Shown here one piece after another: positions 1 to 6,566 of a stretch of 64,000 nt of DNA; positions within the stretch are counted from its first letter, which is position 1, and every line of letters starts with the position of its first letter. The notes under the pieces were generated by a model that was not told where the DNA came from, did not search any database, and was given only the letters and a program-made list of their open reading frames with translations. Source of the stretch: Microbulbifer harenosus (GTDB lineage: Bacteria > Pseudomonadota > Gammaproteobacteria > Pseudomonadales > Cellvibrionaceae); assembly GCF_005771435.1 (NCBI RefSeq), contig NZ_VANI01000011.1, positions 1 to 64,000 of the forward strand. The letters run 5' to 3'. The translations under genes and the position numbers were made by a program.

Positions 1-95
1 GCAATTCACTTCTTGGCGGGAGTAAAATGCCCCTAGTATCGCAGATCACCTCCAGTTTTAGGTGATGTGTCGCGGTTAGTATATGAATCCGGGGT
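1..95. other. Tail of a cassette that starts outside the window
   Basis: No reading frame is visible. Positions 45-51 and 60-66 form a 7-bp inverted repeat (ATCACCT/AGGTGAT) with an 8-nt loop. The inverse core of the following attC (GCATAAC at 96) predicts a preceding core of GTTATGC, which is not present here, so this cassette must begin to the left. Confidence 0.4.
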
Positions 96-209
96 GCATA
101 ACAAACAGTGGCAGAGCGACAGCCAACGCTACGCACCTTTTGTGTTACTCGCTGGTGCTCAAACATTAACACAAAATGCGCTCCGCGCTGCCTGCGCTGG
201 GCGTTACAC
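96..209 (+). repeat. attC site 1
   Basis: A 114-bp site from inverse core GCATAAC (96-102) to core GTTACAC (203-209). The interior folds back on itself. It shares the block GCCAACGCTACGCACC with attC site 4, where only one base differs. The core matches the inverse core of the next cassette exactly. Confidence 0.8.
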
Positions 210-225
210 GTTCTAAGGAGTCGAC

Positions 226-612
226 ATGATTGTAATTTATGGAATCAAGGAAAAACTTAATCCAATAAAAGCAAAGTTGTCTGATGTTATTCATGGTTGT
301 ATGCAATCTGTTCTCGGTATGCCGGAGGATAAACGAGCACATCGATTCGTGCCCTTGGAACAAGATGATTTCTATTATCCGGGTGGTAGAAGTGATGGCT
401 ACACTGTCATCGAAATAAACATGATGGCAGGTCGCAAGCCTGAGACTCAGAAAAAACTTATTAAAGCTCTATTTCAAGAAATCGAAAGTCAGCTTGCTTT
501 GTCTCCGATTGATGTTGAAATTACGATCAAAGAACAGCAGCCATATCAGTGGGGCTTTCGAGGCATAACAGGTGATGAAGCAAATGACCTCAAGTACAAA
601 GTAAACGTGTAA
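226..612 (+). CDS. Tautomerase-family protein (cassette gene)
   Basis: A 128-residue protein that I place in the tautomerase superfamily (Tautomerase_2 type) from its general pattern: a short N-terminal strand, the DDFYYPGGRSDGYTVIEI region and a C-terminal QPYQWGFRG segment. Family members act on small keto/enol substrates through a beta-alpha-beta fold; the substrate here cannot be told. The start is firm: AAGGAG at 215-220 lies 5 nt before the ATG. The stop overlaps the inverse core of the next attC, so the cassette is tightly packed. A second, smaller tautomerase lies in the cassette at 3406. The cassette carries no obvious promoter, so expression may depend on read-through. Confidence 0.75.
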   Translation: MIVIYGIKEKLNPIKAKLSDVIHGCMQSVLGMPEDKRAHRFVPLEQDDFYYPGGRSDGYTVIEINMMAGRKPETQKKLIKALFQEIESQLALSPIDVEITIKEQQPYQWGFRGITGDEANDLKYKVNV

Positions 613-681
613 CAAGCGGCAGCAGTTCGCAGCCCATGGCTGCCGGACTCGCTACGCTCGCCGCTGTGCCGGGCATTAGTA
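607..681 (+). repeat. attC site 2, core with G to A change
   Basis: A 75-bp site from inverse core GTGTAAC (607-613) to ATTAGTA (675-681). The normally invariant G of the core reads A. The next cassette's inverse core TACTAAC shows that the intact core was GTTAGTA. The cut takes place next to this G, so the site may be inactive as a recipient. Confidence 0.7.
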
Positions 682-697
682 GCTACGAGCTGAGAAT

Positions 698-1146
698 ATG
701 GAGATTCAGAAAGCAGATTTGCGTGATGCTGAAGAAATTTTGAAAATTCAGCATGCCGCCTTTCAATCGGAGGCTGAGATTTACAATGATTTTGAAATCC
801 CTCCTTTAACGCAGACCGTGGATGATCTAAGAGCTGATTTCGCCAATAAGACGGTTCTAAAGGTGATAAAAGGCAAGATGATAGTGGCGAGTGGCCAATA
901 TTATTCGTTGCGGGAACCTGTCATATAGGAAGAATGGCTGTACTGCCGGCGTTTCAAGGTCAAGGCATAGGTTCCATGCTATTGTCAGCACTTGAAAATT
1001 CCTGCTCAGATGCCTTGCGTTATGAATTATTTACCGGTGAGCGCAGTGAATTCAATTTATCTGTGTATAAACGTAGAGGCTACCAGGAATTCAAGAGAGC
1101 AAGTTTAGGTAAAACCACTATCATTTTTTTGGAGCGGGGTGCGTAG
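698..1146 (+). pseudogene. GNAT acetyltransferase broken by a 1-base frameshift
   Basis: The first part (698-928) begins MEIQKADLRDAEEI and reads through the N-terminal GNAT half to SGQYYSLR. It then leaves frame and stops. The second frame resumes at about 913 with GTCHIGRMAVLPAFQGQGIG, the acetyl-CoA binding loop, and runs to 1146. Joining them needs one extra base in the G run at 912-914 (CGGG read as CGGGG), giving about 149 residues, a normal length for a small N-acetyltransferase. Either a real inactivating deletion or a homopolymer sequencing error would explain it. A second G-run indel occurs at 8847-8853, which makes an error more plausible. The cassette ends match each other well. 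Confidence 0.75.
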
Positions 1147-1151
1147 GCCGC

Positions 1152-1185
1152 TACTAACAAGCCGCTGCTGAGCACGGCGTTCGGT
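1152..1185 (+). repeat. attC site 3, very short
   Basis: Only 34 bp separate the start of inverse core TACTAAC (1152-1158) from the end of core GTTCGGT (1179-1185). The flanking arms AAGCCG and CGGCGTT still pair, but the long central stem is missing. Both ends agree with their neighbouring cassettes, so the site looks like an internal deletion product. Confidence 0.6.
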
Positions 1186-1231
1186 GTCATAAGTGGTAGT
1201 AAATTTGCGCAGTTTTCAGGAAGAAAATTCT

Positions 1232-1720
1232 ATGAATTTAAGGCATGCAGAAGGGCAGGATCTTCCAAGAATTGTAGATATTTACAATTCTTCAATCGCA
1301 TCTAGACGGTCCACAGCTGATACTGAGGTGGTAACGATGGAATCACGGCTTCAGTGGTTTCGCAAACATCATCCGGAGAGTCGGCCTTTACTCGTATACG
1401 AGCAAGAAACAGAGATCGTTGGGTGGATAAGCTTTGAAGATTTCTACGGCAGACCTGCCTATCGGCATACGGCTGAACTGAGTATCTACATTGCTCCTGA
1501 GAATCAGGGCAAGCAGCTTGGGAAAAGGTTATTACGGGCTGCTGAAGAAATGGCGCCGGAACTTGGTTTGCATACTCTGGTTGGGTATGTCTTCGCACAC
1601 AACACTCCGAGCATGCGTCTACTGCACGCGCATGGGTTCCAGGAATGGGGGCGACTTCCTGATGTCGCAAAAATGGACGGTCGCAATTACAGCCTTTGTA
1701 TCATGGGTAAGAGGCTTTAG
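1232..1720 (+). CDS. GNAT N-acetyltransferase, phosphinothricin acetyltransferase-like
   Basis: A 162-residue protein covering the whole GNAT fold. The N-terminus MNLRHAEGQDLPRIVDIYN, the central TAELSIYIAPENQGKQLGKR loop (acetyl-CoA pyrophosphate binding, Q/R-x-x-G-K type) and the end HAHGFQEWGRLPDVAKMDG resemble the Pat/Bar/MnaT group, which acetylates amino-acid-like compounds such as phosphinothricin or methionine sulfone. The real substrate is unknown. The ATG at 1232 is chosen over the upstream start at 1193 because AGGAAG lies about 8 nt before it and homology begins there. The flanking cores (GTTCGGT before, ACCGAAC after) match exactly, so the cassette is intact. Confidence 0.8.
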   Translation: MNLRHAEGQDLPRIVDIYNSSIASRRSTADTEVVTMESRLQWFRKHHPESRPLLVYEQETEIVGWISFEDFYGRPAYRHTAELSIYIAPENQGKQLGKRLLRAAEEMAPELGLHTLVGYVFAHNTPSMRLLHAHGFQEWGRLPDVAKMDGRNYSLCIMGKRL

Positions 1721-1739
1721 GATGGCTTCAATACCGAAC

Positions 1740-1855
1740 ACCGAACGCCGCGCTGCACAGGACGGCCAACGCTATGCACCTTTGTGCTGGTCGCTACGCT
1801 CCCATTTTCGCACAAATGTGCATAGCATTGTCCAAACGTGAGCGCGGCGTTCAGG
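1740..1855 (+). repeat. attC site 4
   Basis: A 116-bp site from ACCGAAC (1740-1746) to GTTCAGG (1849-1855). Outer arms GCCGCGCT and AGCGCGGCG pair, and an inner stem is made by GCTATGCAC and GTGCATAGC. It closely resembles attC site 1. Confidence 0.8.
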
Positions 1856-2042
1856 CTGTAGAAAAGCTCGAGCACTTCTTCCGTAGATTAGTTTTTCGTG
1901 CGGAGAGTGCTCTGAAATGTTTCTCGCCATGTGAATCAGGTACAGAATTCGCATAGAAGCCAGATTATCTGCACATAATATGAACAGCAAAGGGGCCGGA
2001 GCTTTTCTACAGCCTCATTATCTGTCAGAAGGAATTGAACTC

Positions 2043-2519
2043 ATGAGAATCGTCTGGTTTTTATTGATATTGGTATTTTCATTCTCCGCAACCGCTGATC
2101 CAAGTAATGATTTTGAAAAGCTAAAATCTCTAGTTGGAGAGTGGAAGAAGGAGGGAAGTGATAGCAAAGATTTCTATATTTCATTCCAAAGTAGTGCGAA
2201 CGGTAGTGTGCTTATAGAGAACTGGATTTATAAAGGTGCTTCACATTCCTTCACCGTGTATCACCTAGATGGAGAGAGCTTGCTTGCGACGCATTATTGC
2301 CCGCAGGGAAATCAGCCTAGGTTGAAACTCGGAAAATCGAGTGATCCAAATAGTATTTCCTTCGAATTTCAAGATGCTACAAACCTTAAAAGCCTTAAGG
2401 ATAGTCATCAGCACTCGCTTTCTTTTGAGTTTTTAGATAACAATACAATTTTAAGAAATGAGAGCTACAGTAAAGCCGGCAAGCTAACCCCAGCGAGCCT
2501 AAATCTAGTCAGGCAGTGA
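2043..2519 (+). CDS. Secreted protein of unknown function (cassette gene)
   Basis: A 158-residue protein starting MRIVWFLLILVFSFSATADP. This is a clear Sec signal peptide with likely cleavage after ATA near residue 17, which fixes the ATG at 2043 rather than the in-frame start at 1980. The mature part begins FEKLKSLVGEWKKEG and continues with alternating beta-like stretches. This pattern recalls the lipocalin-like DUF1579 type of domain, but I do not assign it. No cysteine lipobox is present, so it is periplasmic or secreted. The core before the cassette (GTTCAGG) does not match the inverse core after it (AGTTAAC), so one end has been rearranged. Confidence 0.65.
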   Translation: MRIVWFLLILVFSFSATADPSNDFEKLKSLVGEWKKEGSDSKDFYISFQSSANGSVLIENWIYKGASHSFTVYHLDGESLLATHYCPQGNQPRLKLGKSSDPNSISFEFQDATNLKSLKDSHQHSLSFEFLDNNTILRNESYSKAGKLTPASLNLVRQ

Positions 2520-2523
2520 GGCC

Positions 2524-2562
2524 AGTTAACAAGGTAAGCTGTCCCTGCCGGCGGCGTTACGT
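2524..2562 (+). repeat. attC site 5, very short and mismatched
   Basis: Only 39 bp from AGTTAAC (2524-2530) to core GTTACGT (2556-2562). The core matches the next cassette exactly, but the inverse core does not match the core that precedes the gene at 2043. It looks like a hybrid left by a deletion. Confidence 0.55.
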
Positions 2563-2582
2563 GTCTTTGAGGTTCCGTCTCT

Positions 2583-3248
2583 GTGTCACTAAATGAATCT
2601 GGATATAAGTTAATAAAGAATTTTCTAAGTCTTGAGATGGCTACCTCCATCATCAACGAGGTCGACTCAGAACTAGTGAGAAATCGAGGTGGCGGCATTC
2701 GCAATGCTGAAAAGAAATTTAACTTGATCAACGTGTTTGCTTACTCCGACGAAATGCTTTGTCAGGCTGAAAAATATTTAACCGGAAAGGCATCGCTTGT
2801 CAGGGCAATTCTTTTCGATAAATCACCGGAGAACAACTGGCTCGTCACTTGGCACCAGGATAAAACCGTGGCTGTATCATCCAGGTTCGAAGCTGAAGGT
2901 TGGGGACCCTGGAGCGTAAAAGAAGGAGTTCACCATGTCCAACCACCTGTCGAGGTGCTGAAAGATATGGTTGCCTTCCGTATACACTTCGATGAATCAA
3001 ATTTGGAAAACGGCTGCCTTAAAGTAATACCTGGGAGCCACGCCTTGGGTATCCTTTCTCAAGACCACATACATAATGTTGATAAATCTGAGGCTGCCGT
3101 TATTGTAGAGGCTCCGGCATTGTCGGCTTTGGTCATGCGCCCTCATTTATTACACGCTTCAAATAAGGGTGCTAAGCCATCGAGGCGGCGTGTTCTACAC
3201 TTGGAATATAGTAGCTATAAGTTAAAAAATGGTGTCCAGTGGGCGTAA
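2583..3248 (+). CDS. Phytanoyl-CoA dioxygenase (PhyH) family oxygenase
   Basis: A 221-residue non-haem iron, 2-oxoglutarate dependent oxygenase. Visible motifs are TWHQDKT with iron ligands His91 and Asp93, the NGCLKVIPGSH segment (143-153), a distal histidine in RPHLLHAS (188 or 191) and an arginine cluster at 200-203 for binding 2-oxoglutarate. Members hydroxylate lipids, amino acids or natural products; the substrate cannot be read from the sequence. The GTG start at 2583 has a GAGG at 2569-2572. Flanking cores GTTACGT and ACGTAAC match exactly, so this is an intact cassette. Confidence 0.8.
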   Translation: MSLNESGYKLIKNFLSLEMATSIINEVDSELVRNRGGGIRNAEKKFNLINVFAYSDEMLCQAEKYLTGKASLVRAILFDKSPENNWLVTWHQDKTVAVSSRFEAEGWGPWSVKEGVHHVQPPVEVLKDMVAFRIHFDESNLENGCLKVIPGSHALGILSQDHIHNVDKSEAAVIVEAPALSALVMRPHLLHASNKGAKPSRRRVLHLEYSSYKLKNGVQWA

Positions 3249-3250
3249 AT

Positions 3251-3368
3251 ACGTAACAAAGAGCTGCGGGCCGAAAACTTATTTTACGCACTTTTTACGC
3301 GGTCGCTATCGCTGCCATTTTCGCGAAAAAGATGCGTAAAGTAAGCCGCGACTCAACGCGGGTTATGT
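3251..3368 (+). repeat. attC site 6
   Basis: A 118-bp site from ACGTAAC (3251-3257) to GTTATGT (3362-3368). TTTTACGCA and its partner TGCGTAAA form an inner stem. The 3' half (from GCGAAAAAG through AAAGTAAGCCG to the core) is closely similar to attC site 8. Confidence 0.8.
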
Positions 3369-3405
3369 GTCAGTCAGCATCAAATATACGATGAAGGTTT
3401 TTAGT

Positions 3406-3609
3406 ATGCCGTATGTAAACGTACAAATCACAAAAGGTGCAAGCAGGGAGCAGAAGAGAAGATTGGTAGAAGAAATCACTGCTTCCCTGGTCACGAATCT
3501 GGGTAAGAAGCCAGAGCATATTCATATCGTACTTCAGGAGATCGCAGAGGAGGATTGGGGCTATGCAGGTATGCTAACTGATGACTGGAAAGAGCGGCAG
3601 AATAAGTAG
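3406..3609 (+). CDS. 4-oxalocrotonate tautomerase-like protein (cassette gene)
   Basis: A 67-residue protein beginning MPYVNVQITKGASREQKRRL. The proline right after the initiator Met would become the N-terminal catalytic base, as in 4-oxalocrotonate tautomerase. Internal HIHIVLQEIAEEDWGYAG is also typical of the small family members, which form hexamers. This proline fixes the ATG at 3406, although an in-frame start exists at 3367. An AAGG lies upstream. No complementary inverse core follows the gene; the next candidate attC is at 4780, so the cassette end is lost or the cassette carries three genes. Confidence 0.8.
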   Translation: MPYVNVQITKGASREQKRRLVEEITASLVTNLGKKPEHIHIVLQEIAEEDWGYAGMLTDDWKERQNK

Positions 3610-3989
3610 CGTCAGGTATATCGGCTTCAGTTTTGCCCGTTTCGGAGAGCATGTACACCATACAATACCTAGCTGTGATGCTCCAGGAGTGCGGCCTTCC
3701 GCAGGTGTAGCAAGCAGAGTAAATCCCGGACAAGGCTGATGCCAGTGCCAACTTGGACCAATGATTGGGCGGCCACAGATTGGATGATGCGGTGCATTGA
3801 CTGTATCGAAGAAAAGACGATTTACGGTCACAGAACGTCAGTGGCCGAGCCCGCCCGGAAGAATTCGATGCTAAAAAGTTGAATGCGTGATTATGTAAAG
3901 CGGGTTTGGTTAAATCTTAATTATTACAACGAACACGAAAAAAACAGAAAAGATCAGTAGACTCATTAAGTAAGGCAGGAGAACCAAAT
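3610..3989. other. Intergenic stretch without a recognisable attC
   Basis: 380 bp with no convincing reading frame on either strand and no attC-like arms. The predicted inverse core ACATAAC does not occur here. Confidence 0.4.
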
Positions 3990-4385
3990 ATGAAAAACAT
4001 CAAGCCTTTGTCTGCGAAGAAACCGCCAGTACCAGATGATAATCATGAAATCATCGGAGAATGGATCGCGAATACCAAGCCCGCTCTGAACCCTGTCGCT
4101 TCAAGATTGGACAAGGTAATCCGGCAGGAACTTAAGGATCCCAGGTACGCAATCAAATGGGGCAAGGCCTATTACGGTTCTACACAGTTCGGATGGTGTA
4201 TTGAGCTTGTGGCTTATGACGTTTCTGTGAATGTTGTTTTTCTTAATGGAAGCCAGCTCGATAACCCACCAGAACTTGGTGATGAAACACGCTACGTGAA
4301 GGTCAGAACTCTCGAGGAGGCGCAATCTACCCAAGTTCTTGAGTGGATCAAACAGTCATGCCGAATGTCAGGCTGGGCTTGGTGA
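3990..4385 (+). CDS. DUF1801 domain protein
   Basis: A 131-residue protein with the DUF1801 (YdhG-like) pattern: LDKVIRQELKD, then AIKWGKAYYGS, a beta stretch GWCIELVAYDVSVNVVFLNG, and a closing ETRYVKVRTLEEA. The biochemical role of the family is not established. The start is supported by AGGAG at 3977-3981, 8 nt before the ATG. No attC was found directly before or after the gene, so whether it is its own cassette is open. The last residues (MSGWAW) are unusual. Confidence 0.7.
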   Translation: MKNIKPLSAKKPPVPDDNHEIIGEWIANTKPALNPVASRLDKVIRQELKDPRYAIKWGKAYYGSTQFGWCIELVAYDVSVNVVFLNGSQLDNPPELGDETRYVKVRTLEEAQSTQVLEWIKQSCRMSGWAW

Positions 4386-4503
4386 TATCGCTTAATTATG
4401 CGCCTCCAGCTTTGACTGTTTCCTCCCCGGTCGGTCGTAGATCAGGGCGACCGCGCGACGAGGTCATGGCTCTGGGAAATTTCAACTTAATCAACTCTAG
4501 AAA

Positions 4504-4785
4504 ATGATTATAGGTCTCTGTTGGTATCAAAAGAATGAGTGGGAGAGAATGAAGTCTCTCTCGGTAGATCCGGATAAATTGGATGATAACTATGAGAGTT
4601 GGAAGAAAAATGCAAATTTGACAATTCTTTCTCTAAGAAGAAGTGGAGTGGTGGTTAAAAAGGTCTCTGTCAAGGCTCATGAGCTTGTGATCTGGTGTAA
4701 TGAGCGAGGAAAAGTGGTCGATGGCGAGGCCAGGGCGGCCTACGCATCATTCTTGTTGGATCAGCGCAAGATCCGAAATCTATAA
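4504..4785 (+). CDS. Small conserved-looking protein of unknown function
   Basis: 93 residues, MIIGLCWYQKNEWERMKSL at the start and GEARAAYASFLLDQRK at the end. It is soluble and charged, with no signal peptide or membrane segment. The layout (beta start, helix, RSGVVVKKVSV strand, VIWCNERGKVVDGEAR) reads like a real folded protein rather than a shadow frame, and it ends inside the inverse core of attC site 7, as the gene at 226 does with its own attC. I cannot assign a function. No clear ribosome-binding site precedes the ATG. Confidence 0.55.
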   Translation: MIIGLCWYQKNEWERMKSLSVDPDKLDDNYESWKKNANLTILSLRRSGVVVKKVSVKAHELVIWCNERGKVVDGEARAAYASFLLDQRKIRNL

Positions 4786-4892
4786 CAAGGTCGGGTATTT
4801 TTCTCGGGGCCTTAGGCCCTTCACAGGGCAGCTTGCCTTGTGTATGTTTTGCGCAGGTCGGTACGCCCCCATCATTGCTGGCGGCGTGTGTG
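4780..4892 (+). repeat. attC site 7, degenerate core
   Basis: Begins with CTATAAC (4780-4786) and ends near GGCGGCGTGTGTGTC. This resembles the end of attC site 5 (GGCGGCGTTACGTGTC) with the core damaged. The 5' core matches the expected ACATAAC at only 5 of 7 bases. Confidence 0.5.
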
Positions 4893-5330
4893 TCAGGGAG
4901 AAATATAAGAATGAAGTGCGTTTTATTAGCGATTGGCTTTGGGGGCTGTCCACTTCCGTAAGTGCAGTAAACAGTTCAAGTTTCTCGATAGACTTGGGCT
5001 TTGACCATGGAGGCATCGGCGTGAGATCCTTCAAGAACCAGGGCCGGGGTAAGTACTTTGGGGTTAATAAGATTCATTAAGATAACTCAGTTACAAGATG
5101 ACTTTTACAAAGAAGCACTAATTGATTATGCAGTTGAGTAGAAGCTGATAGGTTTCTAATCAGGACGTTTTTTACTTGCGCTTCGTTTTGTGGTCGTAAC
5201 ATAAGTTGTGGTGTAAAGTGCGGAATCCTATCTTCGGAAATTCCCCCCTTTTTTGTGAAAAAGTATGCTCGAATGCTTCGCCATGCTGTGCACGGTTCTT
5301 TAGGTTCAGTCGATTTAATACTGGTGGAAT
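4893..5330. other. Non-coding or decayed stretch inside the array
   Basis: A possible start at 4911 (MKCVLLAIGFGG, resembling a lipoprotein signal) runs into a stop after 16 codons. Later frames, such as one ending LQDDFYKEALIDYAVE at about 5141, lack a start. This looks like a decayed gene or filler, with nothing I can name. Confidence 0.35.
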
Positions 5331-5999
5331 ATGGAAATAATTGAACTTTCGGATAAAAGGGTAAGGGATCTTCCCGTTTTTGATAATGGTGAGTGCTTGA
5401 TCGACCTTAAAGAAGTTGATGAACTTTTATATGGAGAGCCACCGGAATCTGCTGATACTGAACCCGACTATCATTTCTTGCGCGAGTCGGTAGTAATTTC
5501 TCTTGTGCGAGCTCAAAAGAAGCTTCCTGATGGTTGGAAGTTTCGGGTCTACGAGGGTTACCGAAATCCAAGTTTTCAGAATAAGTTGTTTGAAGAGCAG
5601 CTTGGTAGGATTGAAGAGTCTTGGCCTGAATGGTCAAGTAGAAAGATTTATGAGTATGCATCAAGACTAGTTTCGCCCACTAAGTCATGGGATGGGGAAA
5701 GAGTAGTCTCTCCACATAGTACTGGCGGTGCAGTTGATGTTGAAATTATTGATGCTGACAACTGTGTTATAGATTTTGGAATGGAGATACGAGATTGGTT
5801 TAAAGTTGATCCGAGAATATGTACAACCGCTGCTGAGGGAATATCCTCTTCTGCAAGACGTAACAGAGCTTTGTTAAAGAGAGTCCTGGAGGATCAGGGG
5901 CTTGTTAATTACGCCAGAGAATGGTGGCATTTTTCATATGGGGATCAATACTGGGCATTTTTAAGCGGGAGGCAGTATGCAATTTATGATGAGGTCTAG
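5331..5999 (+). CDS. D-alanyl-D-alanine dipeptidase, VanX/DdpX-like (cassette gene)
   Basis: A 222-residue zinc peptidase of the M15D type. The zinc ligands are visible as SPHSTGGAVDVEI (His129, Asp136) and EWWHFSYG (catalytic Glu197, His200). The arginine in EGYRNP (about 78) corresponds to the transition-state arginine of VanX. VanX-type enzymes split D-Ala-D-Ala. In glycopeptide resistance this removes the vancomycin target precursor; in Gram-negatives the relatives are linked to D-Ala-D-Ala use as nutrient or to wall turnover. No signal peptide is present, so it acts in the cytoplasm. No van ligase or dehydrogenase lies nearby. The length is slightly above that of VanX (about 200). Confidence 0.85.
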   Translation: MEIIELSDKRVRDLPVFDNGECLIDLKEVDELLYGEPPESADTEPDYHFLRESVVISLVRAQKKLPDGWKFRVYEGYRNPSFQNKLFEEQLGRIEESWPEWSSRKIYEYASRLVSPTKSWDGERVVSPHSTGGAVDVEIIDADNCVIDFGMEIRDWFKVDPRICTTAAEGISSSARRNRALLKRVLEDQGLVNYAREWWHFSYGDQYWAFLSGRQYAIYDEV

Positions 6000-6000
6000 G

Positions 6001-6126
6001 AGCCCGAGCTTAGTGTCAGAGCGCTCGTATCATTATGCGTTGCAGGCCGACAGTTCACGTTGCGCAGTACTGCTATTGTCACGAAAAAGCGGACAAAGTA
6101 AGCCGTGGGCGAACGCGGTGTTAACA
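6001..6126 (+). repeat. attC site 8, 5' end unclear
   Basis: The 3' half (CGAAAAAGCGG, AAAGTAAGCCG, AACGCGG and core GTTAACA at 6120-6126) parallels attC site 6. The 5' boundary is set at about 6001 by length only, since no AAC-type inverse core is seen after the stop at 5999. Confidence 0.55.
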
Positions 6127-6142
6127 CGAGGATTAGCCAACA

Positions 6143-6499
6143 ATGGACGTCGCTGAAACCAAAGAGTACTGCAGATCATTTTCTGGGGCTCGGGAAGAGG
6201 AGTTGGGTTATCCAAGGAATATTCTCTCTTTCAGCGTCGGGGGTAAAAAATTTGCTTACTTCAAGACTAGCGAACCCGAGCAATGGAGATTTAGTGTTCG
6301 GGTCAGTTCTGACCGGTACCTCGAACTTACTGACCAGGTAGGAATAAATCCAGCTAGATACATGCATAGGTTTCATTGGATCACAATAGTTGATGTGGGT
6401 TCCTGGCCTTCTGAGCTTGTCAGAGAGTTAGTCCGATGGTCTTACGGGAAGGCAGTATCTGGTTTGTCAAAAAAAGCCCGAGAGGCTGCTGGTGCTTAG
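6143..6499 (+). CDS. MmcQ/YjbR family protein (last cassette gene)
   Basis: 118 residues with the MmcQ/YjbR pattern: MDVAETKEYCRSF start, GGKKFAYFKTSEP, RFSVRVSSDRYLELTDQ, and NPARYMHRFHWITI before the C-terminal helix ELVRELVRWSYGKAVSGLSK. The fold is a small double-wing type suggested to bind DNA; a firm function is not known. GAGG lies about 12 nt before the ATG. The expected inverse core (TGTTAAC) does not follow the gene, so this marks the end of the array. An imperfect inverted repeat at 6499-6559 (GCGGAT ... ATCCGC) could act as a terminator. Confidence 0.7.
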   Translation: MDVAETKEYCRSFSGAREEELGYPRNILSFSVGGKKFAYFKTSEPEQWRFSVRVSSDRYLELTDQVGINPARYMHRFHWITIVDVGSWPSELVRELVRWSYGKAVSGLSKKAREAAGA

Positions 6500-6566
6500 C
6501 GGATTAGGAGTGGGCGTTTATCCGATAAAGGCCTCATTGTACGCGCCTGTTTGATCCGCACATTGC

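Larger units (their letters stand above)
1..6499 (+). mobile_element. Chromosomal integron cassette array, distal part
   Basis: Short plus-strand genes lie between attC-like sites, and the stretch is AT-richer than the rest of the window. For four cassettes (genes at 226, 698, 1232 and 2583) the 7-base core in front of the cassette is the reverse complement of the inverse core of its own attC: GTTACAC/GTGTAAC, (G)TTAGTA/TACTAAC, GTTCGGT/ACCGAAC and GTTACGT/ACGTAAC. This is what excision and insertion by IntI between G and TT leaves behind. All genes and sites point the same way, so attI and intI should lie left of position 1. The array ends before the chromosomal gene at 6567. Sites from 3610 onward are poorly kept, so the right part may be decaying. 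Confidence 0.85.

Noticed and set aside
75-81. GTTAGTA as the end of another attC before site 1
   Set aside because: Its complement TACTAAC is not the inverse core at 96 (GCATAAC), and only 14 bp would separate the two sites.
4700-5080. 126-codon plus-strand frame across attC site 7
   Set aside because: It overlaps the better gene at 4504 in another frame and runs through the attC. No homology is visible.
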